Positions 50,958 through 59,049 of a DNA stretch of 64,000 nt are shown here, piece after piece. The notes beneath the pieces are model-generated. The model was not told the DNA's origin. It saw only the letters and a list, made by a program, of their open reading frames with translations, and made no database searches. Each line of letters starts with the position of its first letter. Position 1 is the first letter of the stretch. The stretch comes from Roseburia intestinalis L1-82. Its GTDB lineage: Bacteria > Bacillota > Clostridia > Lachnospirales > Lachnospiraceae. The stretch covers positions 136,001-200,000 of the forward strand of contig NZ_LR027880.1 of the NCBI RefSeq assembly GCF_900537995.1, written 5' to 3'. The translations under genes and the position numbers were made by a program.

Positions 50958-51288
50958 AAAATAATGATGTTGGGGGCAAATAGTGCATTCACAACATAAC
51001 GACTGGCAAATTGCACAAAGCCGAGACTGCTTTTGTGACTTTGGGAGAAAATTAGTAAATCTTAGACTGCCTGGTAATACACAGTGATGTTCTGCCACGG
51101 ATGGCAGAACAAGGCAGCATCGAGTCATGGAGGACTCGTTGTTGCCATTCACGTCACTCTGAGAAAACCTGACTCAGGCAGGCTTAGATTTTCTTATTTT
51201 CGTACAACGGAACAAAACAGACACGGCTTTGTGCAATTTGTCAATCAAGAAGTTTAAATGCACTATCTGCCCCCAACATCAAAATAAT
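50958..51288. mobile_element. MITE-like element with long terminal inverted repeats and 8-bp target duplication
   Basis: Element 50966-51280 (315 bp) is flanked by AAAATAAT on both sides (50958-50965 and 51281-51288). The ends GATGTTGGGGGC... (50966-50989) are inverted at 51257-51280 with one mismatch, and matching continues inward (GCAAATTGCACAAAGCCG at ~51006 and its reverse near 51222), so arms are ~64 bp. The interior adds further palindromes (TTCTGCCA/TGGCAGAA). No ORF. No matching transposase in this window. Confidence 0.88.
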
Positions 51289-51309
51289 AGAAAAATTAAA
51301 AAAAAGTTA

Positions 51310-51341
51310 TTGACAAATAACCAAAGTTAGTGTAATCTAAC
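51310..51341 (+). promoter_or_regulatory. Promoter with DtxR/Fe-type operator
   Basis: TTGACA (51310-51315), 17 nt, TAATCT (51333-51338). The palindrome GTTAG-N6-CTAAC (51326-51341) covers the -10 box. Confidence 0.8.
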
Positions 51342-51390
51342 TATCAGAAAAGGAAATGAGTTCTAGCAACTCTTTCTTTTTTAAACAGGA

Positions 51391-51406
51391 GTTAGGATAA
51401 ACTAAC
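51391..51406 (+). promoter_or_regulatory. Second DtxR/Fe-type operator
   Basis: GTTAG-GATAAA-CTAAC, the same arms and spacing as the operator at 51326, within the leader of the DUF3793 gene. Confidence 0.72.
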
Positions 51407-51459
51407 TATATATGTTAAAACAATGGATCGAGAGATCTGTTGTTCTATGGGAGATGACC

Positions 51460-52065
51460 ATGAGCAGGGAAGTGTTAGAGATTCTGGAGAAGATGGATAA
51501 AAAAGAATTAAAGACTCAACTGGCACTGCAATGTGCCCCGCTTCTTACGGGAATCAAACTGTCAAATCTTCTTACGGTGACAAAGAGCAACGAAGAAGAT
51601 GTGAAAGATTTGTTCCGTAATACAGAAATTACTGTACATACACTCTACCAGACAAAACATCGTACAATATTCCTGCTTTTTCGTGAAAAACAACTACTCG
51701 CTTATCTGAACGAAGAAGATGTGAAGGAAACGATGAGATTGTTTGGGTATCAGACATTACGCCTTATCGACATTTTTGAAAAACTGTGTGCCCGCTATCA
51801 AAAATATATGAAGGATCATCTGTCTTTTCCACATGAGCTTGGACTGCTCTTGGGTTATCCTGTAGAAGATGTGTTAGGTTTTATCCGAAACGAGGGACGC
51901 AATTACCTATATTGCGGTTACTGGAAAGTATATGGAGATGTGGATGCGGCAAGAATAACATTTGACCGCTACAATCAGGCAAAGGAAGACGCGATCCGCC
52001 TGATATCGTCCGGCATGGAAATCCATGAACTTCTGCTTTACGGCAAGATGTTAGAGTCTGCCTAG
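51460..52065 (+). CDS. DUF3793 family protein
   Basis: A 201-aa soluble protein of DUF3793, recognised by the pattern LALQCAPLLTGIKLSNLLTV, LFLLFREKQLLAYLN-type strand, HELGLLLGYPVEDVLGFI and NYLYCGYWKVYGD. Function unknown, but these genes commonly sit beside flavodoxins, as here. Start 51460 follows GGGAG by 6 nt; the ATG at 51412 has no ribosome-binding site. Two identical palindromes control its promoter region, suggesting metal (iron) repression. The flavodoxin gene follows. Confidence 0.86.
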   Translation: MSREVLEILEKMDKKELKTQLALQCAPLLTGIKLSNLLTVTKSNEEDVKDLFRNTEITVHTLYQTKHRTIFLLFREKQLLAYLNEEDVKETMRLFGYQTLRLIDIFEKLCARYQKYMKDHLSFPHELGLLLGYPVEDVLGFIRNEGRNYLYCGYWKVYGDVDAARITFDRYNQAKEDAIRLISSGMEIHELLLYGKMLESA

Positions 52066-52223
52066 ATGGACTCATGATAACAGAATGTTTACAAAAGCAT
52101 ATTCTATCATTTGATGTATGACTGGATTTTCAGATGAAAGTAAATAAGATAAAAACGGAAAACACCCGGCTTGATGCGGCAAAGGCGTCGTGCGAGACCA
52201 GGAATCCGTTTGTATAAAATGAA

Positions 52224-52250
52224 TGTGCAAAAATAAGCACAGGAATGGAG
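52224..52250 (+). repeat. Structured leader repeat, copy G (short stem)
   Basis: TGTGC (52224-52228) pairs with GCACA (52237-52241) around AAAAATAA, followed by GGAATGGAGG, the ribosome-binding site of the flavodoxin gene. Confidence 0.65.
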
Positions 52251-52255
52251 GAAAT

Positions 52256-52681
52256 ATGAGCAAGATTATCGTGGCATACTGGTCCCAGACGGGAAATACG
52301 GAAGCAATGGCAAATGCAGTTGGAGAGGGAATCAAGGCAGCAGGCGGAGAGGCAGACGTTGTTCCGGTATCTGCAGTATCCGTAGATGAGTTAAAAGCTG
52401 CATCCTCATTTGCATTAGGCTGCCCGGCAATGGGAGCTGAAGTATTAGAGGAGAGCGAGATGGAGCCTTTCGTAGAAGAGGTAGAAGGCTTTGCAGCAGG
52501 CAAAAAGATCGCTTTATTCGGTTCTTACGGATGGGGTGACGGACAGTGGATGCGCGACTGGGAAGAACGCATGAATGCAGCAGGAGCAACTGTTGTAAAT
52601 GGTGAAGGTGTGATCGCACATGAAGCACCGGACGCTGAAGCATTAGAAGCGTGCAGAAGTCTTGGAAAAGCGCTTATATAA
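52256..52681 (+). CDS. Flavodoxin
   Basis: A 141-aa FMN-binding electron carrier. Phosphate-binding loop WSQTGNTEAMA near 10, aromatic FMN-stacking region GSYGWGDGQWMRDWEERM near 90, and the C-terminal CRSLGKALI. Flavodoxins replace ferredoxin under iron limitation. The gene follows DUF3793, whose promoter carries iron-type operators, with ~190 nt between them and its own leader repeat. GGAGG is 5 nt before the ATG at 52256. Confidence 0.95.
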   Translation: MSKIIVAYWSQTGNTEAMANAVGEGIKAAGGEADVVPVSAVSVDELKAASSFALGCPAMGAEVLEESEMEPFVEEVEGFAAGKKIALFGSYGWGDGQWMRDWEERMNAAGATVVNGEGVIAHEAPDAEALEACRSLGKALI

Positions 52682-52724
52682 AAGAACATAAAAAGTAAGG
52701 TTCAGAGAAATCAGAATAATAAGT

Positions 52725-52755
52725 CAGGCAGGTCGGATACGACCTGCCTGTTTGT
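52725..52755 (+). terminator. Terminator after the flavodoxin gene
   Basis: CAGGCAGGTCG pairs perfectly with CGACCTGCCTG around GATA, followed by TTTG. Confidence 0.88.
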
Positions 52756-52761
52756 GTTAGG

Positions 52762-52790
52762 TTGAATTTATCCTAAAAAATGTGTATACT
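52762..52790 (+). promoter_or_regulatory. Promoter of the Phd-Doc operon
   Basis: TTGAAT (52762-52767), 17 nt, TATACT (52785-52790) with TG just upstream. Confidence 0.75.
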
Positions 52791-52818
52791 ATTGTAAAAA
52801 GATTATGGAGGTGTTCAA

Positions 52819-53061
52819 ATGACTATAGATACAAATACAATGGTTTCAATTTCCGAAGCAAACCAGAATTTTTCTAAGGTTGCACGACTGGTAGATGAAT
52901 GCGGTTCAGCAGTAATTTTGAAAAACAATGTACCAAGATACCTTGTTATAGACTTTAGTAAAGCGGATAAAGATATGATAGCATCTGATGATGATGTATT
53001 GAGTATTTCGAAGCAGCTTATGGAACAGAATAGGGAAGCATATGAGGTGCTGGCTAAATGA
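52819..53061 (+). CDS. Phd/YefM family antitoxin
   Basis: An 80-aa antitoxin. The N-terminal DNA-binding fold has VSISEANQNFSKVARLVDE and VILKNNVPRYLVID, typical of Phd/YefM; the C-terminal ~30 residues (from MIASDDDVLSISK) are the disordered toxin-binding tail. It would neutralise the Doc-like toxin encoded next and repress the operon. GGAGG is 7 nt before the ATG. Overlaps the toxin gene by 4 nt (ATGA). Confidence 0.92.
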   Translation: MTIDTNTMVSISEANQNFSKVARLVDECGSAVILKNNVPRYLVIDFSKADKDMIASDDDVLSISKQLMEQNREAYEVLAK

Positions 53062-53435
53062 AAAAATTGAGCAAAGAGCAGATCCTTATGCTTCATACTC
53101 AATTAATTCAGCAGACTGGTGGAAGCGATGGAGTCAGAGATTATAATTTATTGGACTCGGCTTTGGAAACGCCTTTTCAATCCTTTGGAGGGGACGAATT
53201 ATATCCGACAATACAGGCGAAAGCTGCAAGATTAGGATATGGACTGATAAAGAATCATTGTATGATAGATGGTAATAAAAGAATTGGAACACATGCAATG
53301 CTTGTATTTCTTGCGTTGAACGGGATAGAACTTAAATATACGCAAAAAGAATTATATGAAACAATTCTTAATGTTGCATCGGGAAGCGTAGATTATAATG
53401 GTTTATTGCAATGGGTTCTTAATCATCAAAATTAA
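53058..53435 (+). CDS. Doc-type (Fic fold) toxin
   Basis: A 125-aa Fic/Doc protein with the motif NHCMIDGNKRIGTHAM, the catalytic H-x-F-x-D/N-GNKR site in a Doc-like form. Doc of phage P1 phosphorylates EF-Tu and stops translation. Length matches Doc (126 aa). The pair probably forms a type II addiction module. A hairpin with AGACCGAA/TTCGGTCT follows. Confidence 0.93.
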   Translation: MKKLSKEQILMLHTQLIQQTGGSDGVRDYNLLDSALETPFQSFGGDELYPTIQAKAARLGYGLIKNHCMIDGNKRIGTHAMLVFLALNGIELKYTQKELYETILNVASGSVDYNGLLQWVLNHQN

Positions 53436-53452
53436 ATAGTAAAACGGGTATA

Positions 53453-53496
53453 AGACCGAATATAGAAAATATTGAAATTTTGTGTTCGGTCTATTA
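53453..53496 (+). terminator. Terminator of the Phd-Doc operon
   Basis: AGACCGAA (53453-53460) pairs with TTCGGTCT (53485-53492), then ATTATT; the loop is long. Confidence 0.65.
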
Positions 53497-53563
53497 TTCA
53501 TGACAATAGCATTGTCCAAGAAGTGCACAATCTATGATTGAAGTTGATAAAATGGGGATTATG

Positions 53564-54865
53564 ATGTTAAAAAAATTTGTAAAGTATGTCTCGCAGAACA
53601 TGCTTGGCATGGTAGGTATGTCTGTCTATATTCTGGCAGATACCTACTTTATTTCTGTTGCGGTGGGGACGGATGGTATCACCGCACTCAATCTGGTACT
53701 GCCGGTCTACAACATGATCTTTGCCATCGGGGCAATGATGGGTGTCGGTTCAGCGATCCGTCTGGTGATCGAGCGGAATCAGGAACATCCGAATGCAGAC
53801 GGATACTTTTTCCATGCACTGTCATGGGCATTGATTGTTGGCCTGCTTTTTATGCTTGTAGGAATATTTTTCCCGGATAAATTGATCGCCCTGCTTGGCG
53901 GGGATGCAGAGATCGTTGCGGTTGGGAAAAATTATACGCGCATTTTTATGAGTTTTGCGCCCTTTTTTATGTGGAATTATATCTGCAATGCATTTGTGCG
54001 CAACGATGGGAATCCGTCGATCGCAATGGCTGCGACATTATTCAGCAGTCTGTTCAATATTGTGTTTGACTATGTACTGATGTTCCCACTGGGACTTTCC
54101 ATGGAAGGAGCTGCGCTTGCAACGGCACTTTCCCCGGTGGTCGGCATCCTGATCTGCTGTATCCATTTCCGCTCGGAAAAATGTACGGTAAAATTTAAGC
54201 CGATGCTGCCATCTTTGCGAAAAATACTTTTCTGCTGTCAGTTTGGTGTGTCCTCTTTTGTGGGAGAGATTTCATCCGGTGTGATCACGGTCGTCTTTAA
54301 TATGATCATCCTTGGACTTGCCGGAAATACCGGAGTGGCGGCTTACGGCGTGGTTGCAAACACATCACTTGTTGCAGTTGCCCTGTTTAACGGAATTGCA
54401 CAGGGCTCCCAGCCGTTAGTCAGCGAGGCATATGGCAGGGATATTCATAAAGATGTGAAAACTTATTTAAAAATGGCGGTTACGACTGCAGTAGGCGTCT
54501 CTGTACTTCTGGTTATTTTTATTTACCTGTTTGCACCTGTGGTGACTGCAGTGTTTAATGGCGAACATAACAGGACGCTTGCTGACTACGCAGAAACTGG
54601 ACTGCGGATCTATTTTATCGGATTTTTATTTGCCGGGATCAATATCGTAGGGACTGCCATATTAAGTGCTGTCGAATCTACAAAATATGCATTTGCAGCG
54701 TCGATTTCCCGAGGTTTTGTGGCGATCATTTTCTTTGCATTTATACTGTCCGCAATATTTGGATTAAACGGGGTATGGATGGCCTTCCCGGCGGCGGAAT
54801 TTGTGACAATGCTGATCACACTGTGTGGATTGCGGAGAATAAAGTTTGTTGATAAAAATTCTTAA
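53564..54865 (+). CDS. MATE family efflux protein
   Basis: A 433-aa MATE transporter with about 12 helices (MVGMSVYILADTYFISVAVG; GIAQGSQPLVSEAYG). The sequence resembles the DinF/CdeA-like branch more than the other two MATE proteins here. ATG 53564 has GGGG six to seven nt upstream; 53534 and 53552 are in-frame alternatives. Substrate unknown. It lies upstream of the copper operon but has no evident connection. Confidence 0.9.
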   Translation: MLKKFVKYVSQNMLGMVGMSVYILADTYFISVAVGTDGITALNLVLPVYNMIFAIGAMMGVGSAIRLVIERNQEHPNADGYFFHALSWALIVGLLFMLVGIFFPDKLIALLGGDAEIVAVGKNYTRIFMSFAPFFMWNYICNAFVRNDGNPSIAMAATLFSSLFNIVFDYVLMFPLGLSMEGAALATALSPVVGILICCIHFRSEKCTVKFKPMLPSLRKILFCCQFGVSSFVGEISSGVITVVFNMIILGLAGNTGVAAYGVVANTSLVAVALFNGIAQGSQPLVSEAYGRDIHKDVKTYLKMAVTTAVGVSVLLVIFIYLFAPVVTAVFNGEHNRTLADYAETGLRIYFIGFLFAGINIVGTAILSAVESTKYAFAASISRGFVAIIFFAFILSAIFGLNGVWMAFPAAEFVTMLITLCGLRRIKFVDKNS

Positions 54866-54880
54866 CACTTAGAAAATCTT

Positions 54881-54932
54881 TTGACAAAATGCAGATCGTG
54901 GTGTAAATTCAAGATACCCAATAGGGGTATAT
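54881..54932 (+). promoter_or_regulatory. Promoter and CsoR-type operator of the copper operon
   Basis: TTGACA (54881-54886), 17 nt, TAAATT (54904-54909), then TACCC-N5-GGGTA (54915-54929) at the start site. The G-tract palindrome is the typical binding site of CsoR repressors. Confidence 0.82.
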
Positions 54933-55006
54933 GGTATACAATAAAATGGTAAAACCGTGATAAAAAATCAGGGACAGCACAGACTATACAGACCGGAGGT
55001 AGACAG

Positions 55007-55321
55007 ATGGCATGTGAAAAATGCAGCGCAAACGGAGATAATGTGAAGCATAAACAGCGTGAGAGTGCAGAAAAAAAGGCACTGCTTACGAGACTTTCCC
55101 GGATAGAGGGACAGGTGCGGGGAGTGCGTGCCATGGTGGAAGATGACAGATATTGCGTGGATATCGTCACACAGGTATCTGCGATCCAGGCTGCATTAAA
55201 CGGATTTAACAAGGAGCTGTTAGCACGCCATATTAAAACCTGCGTTTCCGAAGACATCAAAGAAGGCAATGAGCAGGCTGTCGACGAACTCTGTGAACTG
55301 TTAAAAAAATTGATGAAATAA
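55007..55321 (+). CDS. csoR: CsoR-type copper-sensing repressor
   Basis: A 104-aa helical repressor of the CsoR/RcnR family. LLTRLSRIEGQVRGVRAMVEDDRYCVDIVTQ is characteristic, and the copper ligands appear as Cys in RYCVDI, His in ARHIKTC and the Cys four residues later (C-H-C). Copper binding releases DNA. It lies between its operator and copA, the gene it should control, and adds a short Cys-containing N-terminus (MACEKCSANG). Confidence 0.93.
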   Translation: MACEKCSANGDNVKHKQRESAEKKALLTRLSRIEGQVRGVRAMVEDDRYCVDIVTQVSAIQAALNGFNKELLARHIKTCVSEDIKEGNEQAVDELCELLKKLMK

Positions 55322-55349
55322 CGGTTTGTATTTAGAAATGGAGATTGAC

Positions 55350-57986
55350 ATGAAGGAAAAGTTTGACGTAACAGGCATGAGCTGTTCGGCATGTTCCTCC
55401 CATGTGGAAAAGAGTGTTTCCAAACTGGAGGGCATAAAGACAGTCAGTGTCAACCTGCTGACAAACAGCATGCAGGTCGAGTATGATGAGACAAAGCTTG
55501 ATACCGGAAAGATTATTGAGGCGGTGGAACATGCCGGATACGGTGCCTCGGTAAAAGAAGACGGAAAAGCAGCAGTAAAGGCGGGGGAGACGGAGGATGC
55601 CGTTTCCATCCAGCAGAAGAATATCAAAAACATGAAGACAAGACTGATCATATCCGTGATATTTCTGATACCGCTCATGTATGTGTCGATGGGACATATG
55701 ATCTACAACGCGCTTGGCGTTCCGATGCCGCCGCTTACCATGAAGTTTTTCCATGGAAGTGAAAATGCAGTCATTTACGCATTTACGCAATTCCTGCTTT
55801 TACTTCCGATCCTGTTTGTTAATCAGAAATATTTCCGCAACGGCTTTACAACATTAGCGCGCAGGAGTCCAAACATGGACAGTCTGATCGCAATGGGAGC
55901 AACTGCGGCGACGGTATACGGTATCTTCGCGATTTACCGGATCGGCTGGGGATTCCGTATCGGAGACATGGAACTGGTACATCAGTACAGCCATGATCTT
56001 TATTTTGAATCCGCCGGAACAATTCTTACGCTGATCACGGTCGGAAAATATCTTGAGACGAAGTCAAAAGGAAAGACGAGTGAGGCAATCACAAAGCTGA
56101 TGAACTTAGCACCAAAGACAGTGACAGTCGTGCGCGACGGCAAAGAACAGGTCATTGATGCGGCAGATGTGGTGCAGGGGGATATTTTCGTGATCAAGCC
56201 GGGAGAGTCGGTTGCGGTGGACGGTGTGATCTTAGAAGGAAAATCCTCTTTTGATGAATCCGCAATCACCGGAGAGAGCATCCCGGTGTTAAAACAGGAA
56301 GGCGATAAAGTAATCTCTGCATCCATCAATAAAGCCGGACTGATCCGTGCGCGTGCAACGCGTGTCGGCAAAGATACGACGATCGCACAGATCATCAGTC
56401 TTGTGGAGGAAGCATCTTCGAGTAAGGCTCCAATCGCACGTCTGGCCGATAAAATTGCGGGAATCTTTGTCCCGACAGTTATTGGAATCGCGATCGTAAC
56501 ATTTATCTTATGGCTGGCAAGCGGGGCAGATTTTGAGTTTGCAATGTCCTGCGGAATTGCAGTTCTTGTGATCTCCTGTCCGTGTGCACTTGGACTTGCA
56601 ACACCGGTGGCAATCATGGTTGGAACCGGAAAGGGTGCGGAAAACGGTATCCTGATCAAATCAGGAGAGGCATTAGAGACAGCACATATTGTGGATACCG
56701 TTGTAATGGACAAGACCGGAACCATTACTTATGGAAAACCGGTTGTGACGGATATCAGAACCTATGCAGGAATTTCAGAGAACGATCTGCTTAAGATTGC
56801 GGGCAGTCTTGAGAAGGGAAGTGAGCATCCGTTAGCGGAAGCGATTGTCTCCGATTGCGGGAAAAAGAACATCGTTCCGGAAAAAGTAAATGACTTTGAA
56901 GCGCTGTTTGGAAAAGGAATTAAAGGACGTTTATCCTCCGGCAGACTTTACTATGCAGGAAATGAAAAGCTGATGGAAGAGGCACACGTTGCCCTGTCCG
57001 GTGAGATAAAAAAAGAGATGGAACAATTTGCAAAACAGGGCAAAACACCGCTTCTGTTTGCAGATGAAACACAGATCATAGGCGTGATCGCCGTTGCGGA
57101 TGTCGTAAAACCGACCAGCCGTGAAGCGGTCAGACAGTTCAAAGAATACGGAATCCATGTCATCATGTTAACCGGTGACAATGAAGTGACGGCACAGGCG
57201 ATCAAAGATCAGGTAGGAATTGATGAAGTCATTGCCGGAGTGCTTCCGACACAGAAGGAAGAAAAGATATCCGCCTTAAAGAACAGCGGACATAAAGTTG
57301 CAATGATCGGAGACGGTATCAACGATGCGCCGGCGCTTGCTTCCGCAGACGTGGGAATCGCGATCGGGGCAGGTACGGATGTAGCCATTGAGAGCGCGGA
57401 CATCGTCCTGATGAAAAATGACCTGATCGATGCGGTCGGGGCGATCCGTTTGAGCAAAGCGGTTATCCGAAATATCAAGGAAAATCTGTTCTGGGCATTT
57501 TTCTATAACAGCATCGGCATTCCGCTTGCGGCAGGACTTTTATATCCGATCTGGGGATTAAAATTAAACCCGATGTTTGGTGCGGCTGCCATGAGCTTAA
57601 GCAGCGTCTGTGTAGTAAGTAATGCACTGCGCCTTAGATGGGTAAAGCTTGGAAAAAAATCTTCATCCGGAAATGAGACAGGTAACATGGAACAGGAGAG
57701 TGCGGTCTGTGAAAACAGAGCGGTCACTTCTGAAATAAAAACAAAAAGTGATGTATCAGAAAGCGAGGAACAAACAATGAAAACAACATTAAGTATTGAA
57801 GGAATGATGTGCGGACACTGCCAGGCAACCGTTGAGAAGGCTTTAAAAGGAGTACCGGGTGTGTCTGAGGTAGTGGTGAGCTTAGAGGACAAAAATGCAG
57901 TTGTTACCGCAGAGAAATCAGTCAGTGCGGATGCATTAAAAGCAGCCGTTGTAGATGCAGGATATGAGGTAACTAACATTCAGTAA
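55350..57986 (+). CDS. copA: Copper-exporting P-type ATPase with N- and C-terminal metal-binding domains
   Basis: Exports Cu(I) with ATP. The 878-aa protein starts with a heavy-metal domain (GMSCSACSSHVEKSV), then helices, the actuator loop GESIPV, the CPC membrane motif in ISCPCALGLATP, the phosphorylation site DKTGTIT, SEHPLA, and GDGINDAPALASADVG. After the last helices (~775) a 30-residue acidic linker leads to a second complete metal-binding domain (GMMCGHCQATVEKAL). A C-terminal copy is unusual and equals a CopZ chaperone fused in frame. Start 55350 after GGAG with a 6-nt spacer. Confidence 0.95.
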   Translation: MKEKFDVTGMSCSACSSHVEKSVSKLEGIKTVSVNLLTNSMQVEYDETKLDTGKIIEAVEHAGYGASVKEDGKAAVKAGETEDAVSIQQKNIKNMKTRLIISVIFLIPLMYVSMGHMIYNALGVPMPPLTMKFFHGSENAVIYAFTQFLLLLPILFVNQKYFRNGFTTLARRSPNMDSLIAMGATAATVYGIFAIYRIGWGFRIGDMELVHQYSHDLYFESAGTILTLITVGKYLETKSKGKTSEAITKLMNLAPKTVTVVRDGKEQVIDAADVVQGDIFVIKPGESVAVDGVILEGKSSFDESAITGESIPVLKQEGDKVISASINKAGLIRARATRVGKDTTIAQIISLVEEASSSKAPIARLADKIAGIFVPTVIGIAIVTFILWLASGADFEFAMSCGIAVLVISCPCALGLATPVAIMVGTGKGAENGILIKSGEALETAHIVDTVVMDKTGTITYGKPVVTDIRTYAGISENDLLKIAGSLEKGSEHPLAEAIVSDCGKKNIVPEKVNDFEALFGKGIKGRLSSGRLYYAGNEKLMEEAHVALSGEIKKEMEQFAKQGKTPLLFADETQIIGVIAVADVVKPTSREAVRQFKEYGIHVIMLTGDNEVTAQAIKDQVGIDEVIAGVLPTQKEEKISALKNSGHKVAMIGDGINDAPALASADVGIAIGAGTDVAIESADIVLMKNDLIDAVGAIRLSKAVIRNIKENLFWAFFYNSIGIPLAAGLLYPIWGLKLNPMFGAAAMSLSSVCVVSNALRLRWVKLGKKSSSGNETGNMEQESAVCENRAVTSEIKTKSDVSESEEQTMKTTLSIEGMMCGHCQATVEKALKGVPGVSEVVVSLEDKNAVVTAEKSVSADALKAAVVDAGYEVTNIQ
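57777..57986 (+). CDS. copZ: Possible separately translated CopZ-like chaperone (internal start)
   Basis: In frame with copA, ATG 57777 is preceded by GCGAGGAAC at a good distance and would yield a 69-aa protein beginning MKTTLSIEGMMCGHC, the exact size and layout of free CopZ. Both the fusion and the free chaperone may be produced from one message. No experimental support; inferred from the ribosome-binding site and domain boundary. Confidence 0.5.
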   Translation: MKTTLSIEGMMCGHCQATVEKALKGVPGVSEVVVSLEDKNAVVTAEKSVSADALKAAVVDAGYEVTNIQ

Positions 57987-58043
57987 GGAATTGTTACGGG
58001 CACAGAAATTGTATTTTGCAGATCAAAAAAGATAAGCATAAAA

Positions 58044-58084
58044 GAGAAGGGGAGGCCGTGGTTACTCGGCTTCCCCTTCTTCTA
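58044..58084. terminator. Bidirectional terminator after copA
   Basis: AGAAGGGGAGGCCG pairs with CGGCTTCCCCTTCT (one bulge). It overlaps the 3' end of the small minus-strand gene that follows. Confidence 0.8.
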
Positions 58085-58217
58085 CGATCTGCTCTAACAC
58101 GCGGATCAGATCCTGCATGTTATTAAGCTCTACATTTCGCTCGAGGATCAGATTTTTCAGATCCGTTGAAAGTGTCTCGAATTTGTCTTTGATTCCAGGT
58201 GCTACATAAGATGCCAT
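58062..58217 (-). CDS. Small hypothetical protein, 51 aa
   Basis: ATG (58215-58217) with AGGAGG five nt upstream; product starts MASYVAPGIKDKFETLSTDL and ends LEQIVEEGEAE. It is helical and acidic, probably a coiled coil. Strong ribosome-binding site, compositional bias like real coding DNA, and a terminator at its end support it. It is too short for standard gene calling and no family is recognised. Confidence 0.72.
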   Translation of the reverse strand: MASYVAPGIKDKFETLSTDLKNLILERNVELNNMQDLIRVLEQIVEEGEAE

Positions 58218-58421
58218 ATGGTCCTCCTTTTATTTCCGGCAGCAGATTTGCCTGCGGGACGTGTAATCTATTGTTTTTGTGTGGTTACCTGTTTATCATG
58301 TACAAAAATTTCAAAAAATATGCCGTAAAAAACACTTCTTGTAAAAATCGCCGTTATCCTTTAATATTAAAGAAGGCATATAGCCGTATTGGAACATTAT
58401 AAATGAAAGAATGGAAACACC

Positions 58422-59018
58422 ATGGATTATTACAGCAGTCAGATCAGTAAATTAATACAGGAATTATCGTCTCTTCCGGGAATCGGTGCAAAATCTGCAC
58501 AGCGTCTGGCATTTCATATTTTGAATATGCCGGTGGAACAGGTCGAAGAACTTTCGTCTGCGATCGTGGATGCAAGGAAAAATGTCCGTTACTGTAAGGA
58601 ATGTTTTACCCTGACAGATGATGAACTGTGTCCGATCTGTAAGGATGCCGGACGTAACCACAAGACGATTATGGTTGTGGAAGATACCAGAGATCTTGCA
58701 GCATATGAAAAAACCGGCAAATACGACGGGGTTTATCATGTCCTGCATGGGGCAATTTCTCCGATGCTTGGAATCGGACCTGCAGATATCAAGTTAAAAG
58801 AGCTGATGCAGCGCCTGCAAAAGGATGTTGACGAGGTGATCATTGCGACAAACTCAAGCCTTGAGGGAGAAACGACGGCGATGTATATCAGCAAACTGAT
58901 CAAACCTACCGGGATCAAAGTGACAAGGATCGCAAGTGGTGTTCCGGTCGGCGGAGATTTAGAGTATATTGATGAGGTAACACTGCTCCGTGCCTTAGAA
59001 GGCAGAACGGAGATTTAA
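58422..59018 (+). CDS. recR: Recombination mediator RecR
   Basis: Works with RecF and RecO to load RecA on gapped DNA. The 198-aa protein has the helix-hairpin-helix [17 protein letters not shown], the Cys4 zinc site ([16 protein letters not shown]), and the Toprim domain [16 protein letters not shown] with [13 protein letters not shown]. Normal length. It usually follows dnaX-ybaB, which here lie 24 kb away, so that cluster has been split. Confidence 0.97.
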   Translation: MDYYSSQISKLIQELSSLPGIGAKSAQRLAFHILNMPVEQVEELSSAIVDARKNVRYCKECFTLTDDELCPICKDAGRNHKTIMVVEDTRDLAAYEKTGKYDGVYHVLHGAISPMLGIGPADIKLKELMQRLQKDVDEVIIATNSSLEGETTAMYISKLIKPTGIKVTRIASGVPVGGDLEYIDEVTLLRALEGRTEI

Positions 59019-59049
59019 TAAAAGGAATAGAAAGGAACATGACTAGACT

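Noticed and set aside
50966..51280. Retron msr-msd or other structured RNA gene
   Set aside because: No reverse transcriptase nearby, and the perfect 8-bp border duplication fits a transposed element.
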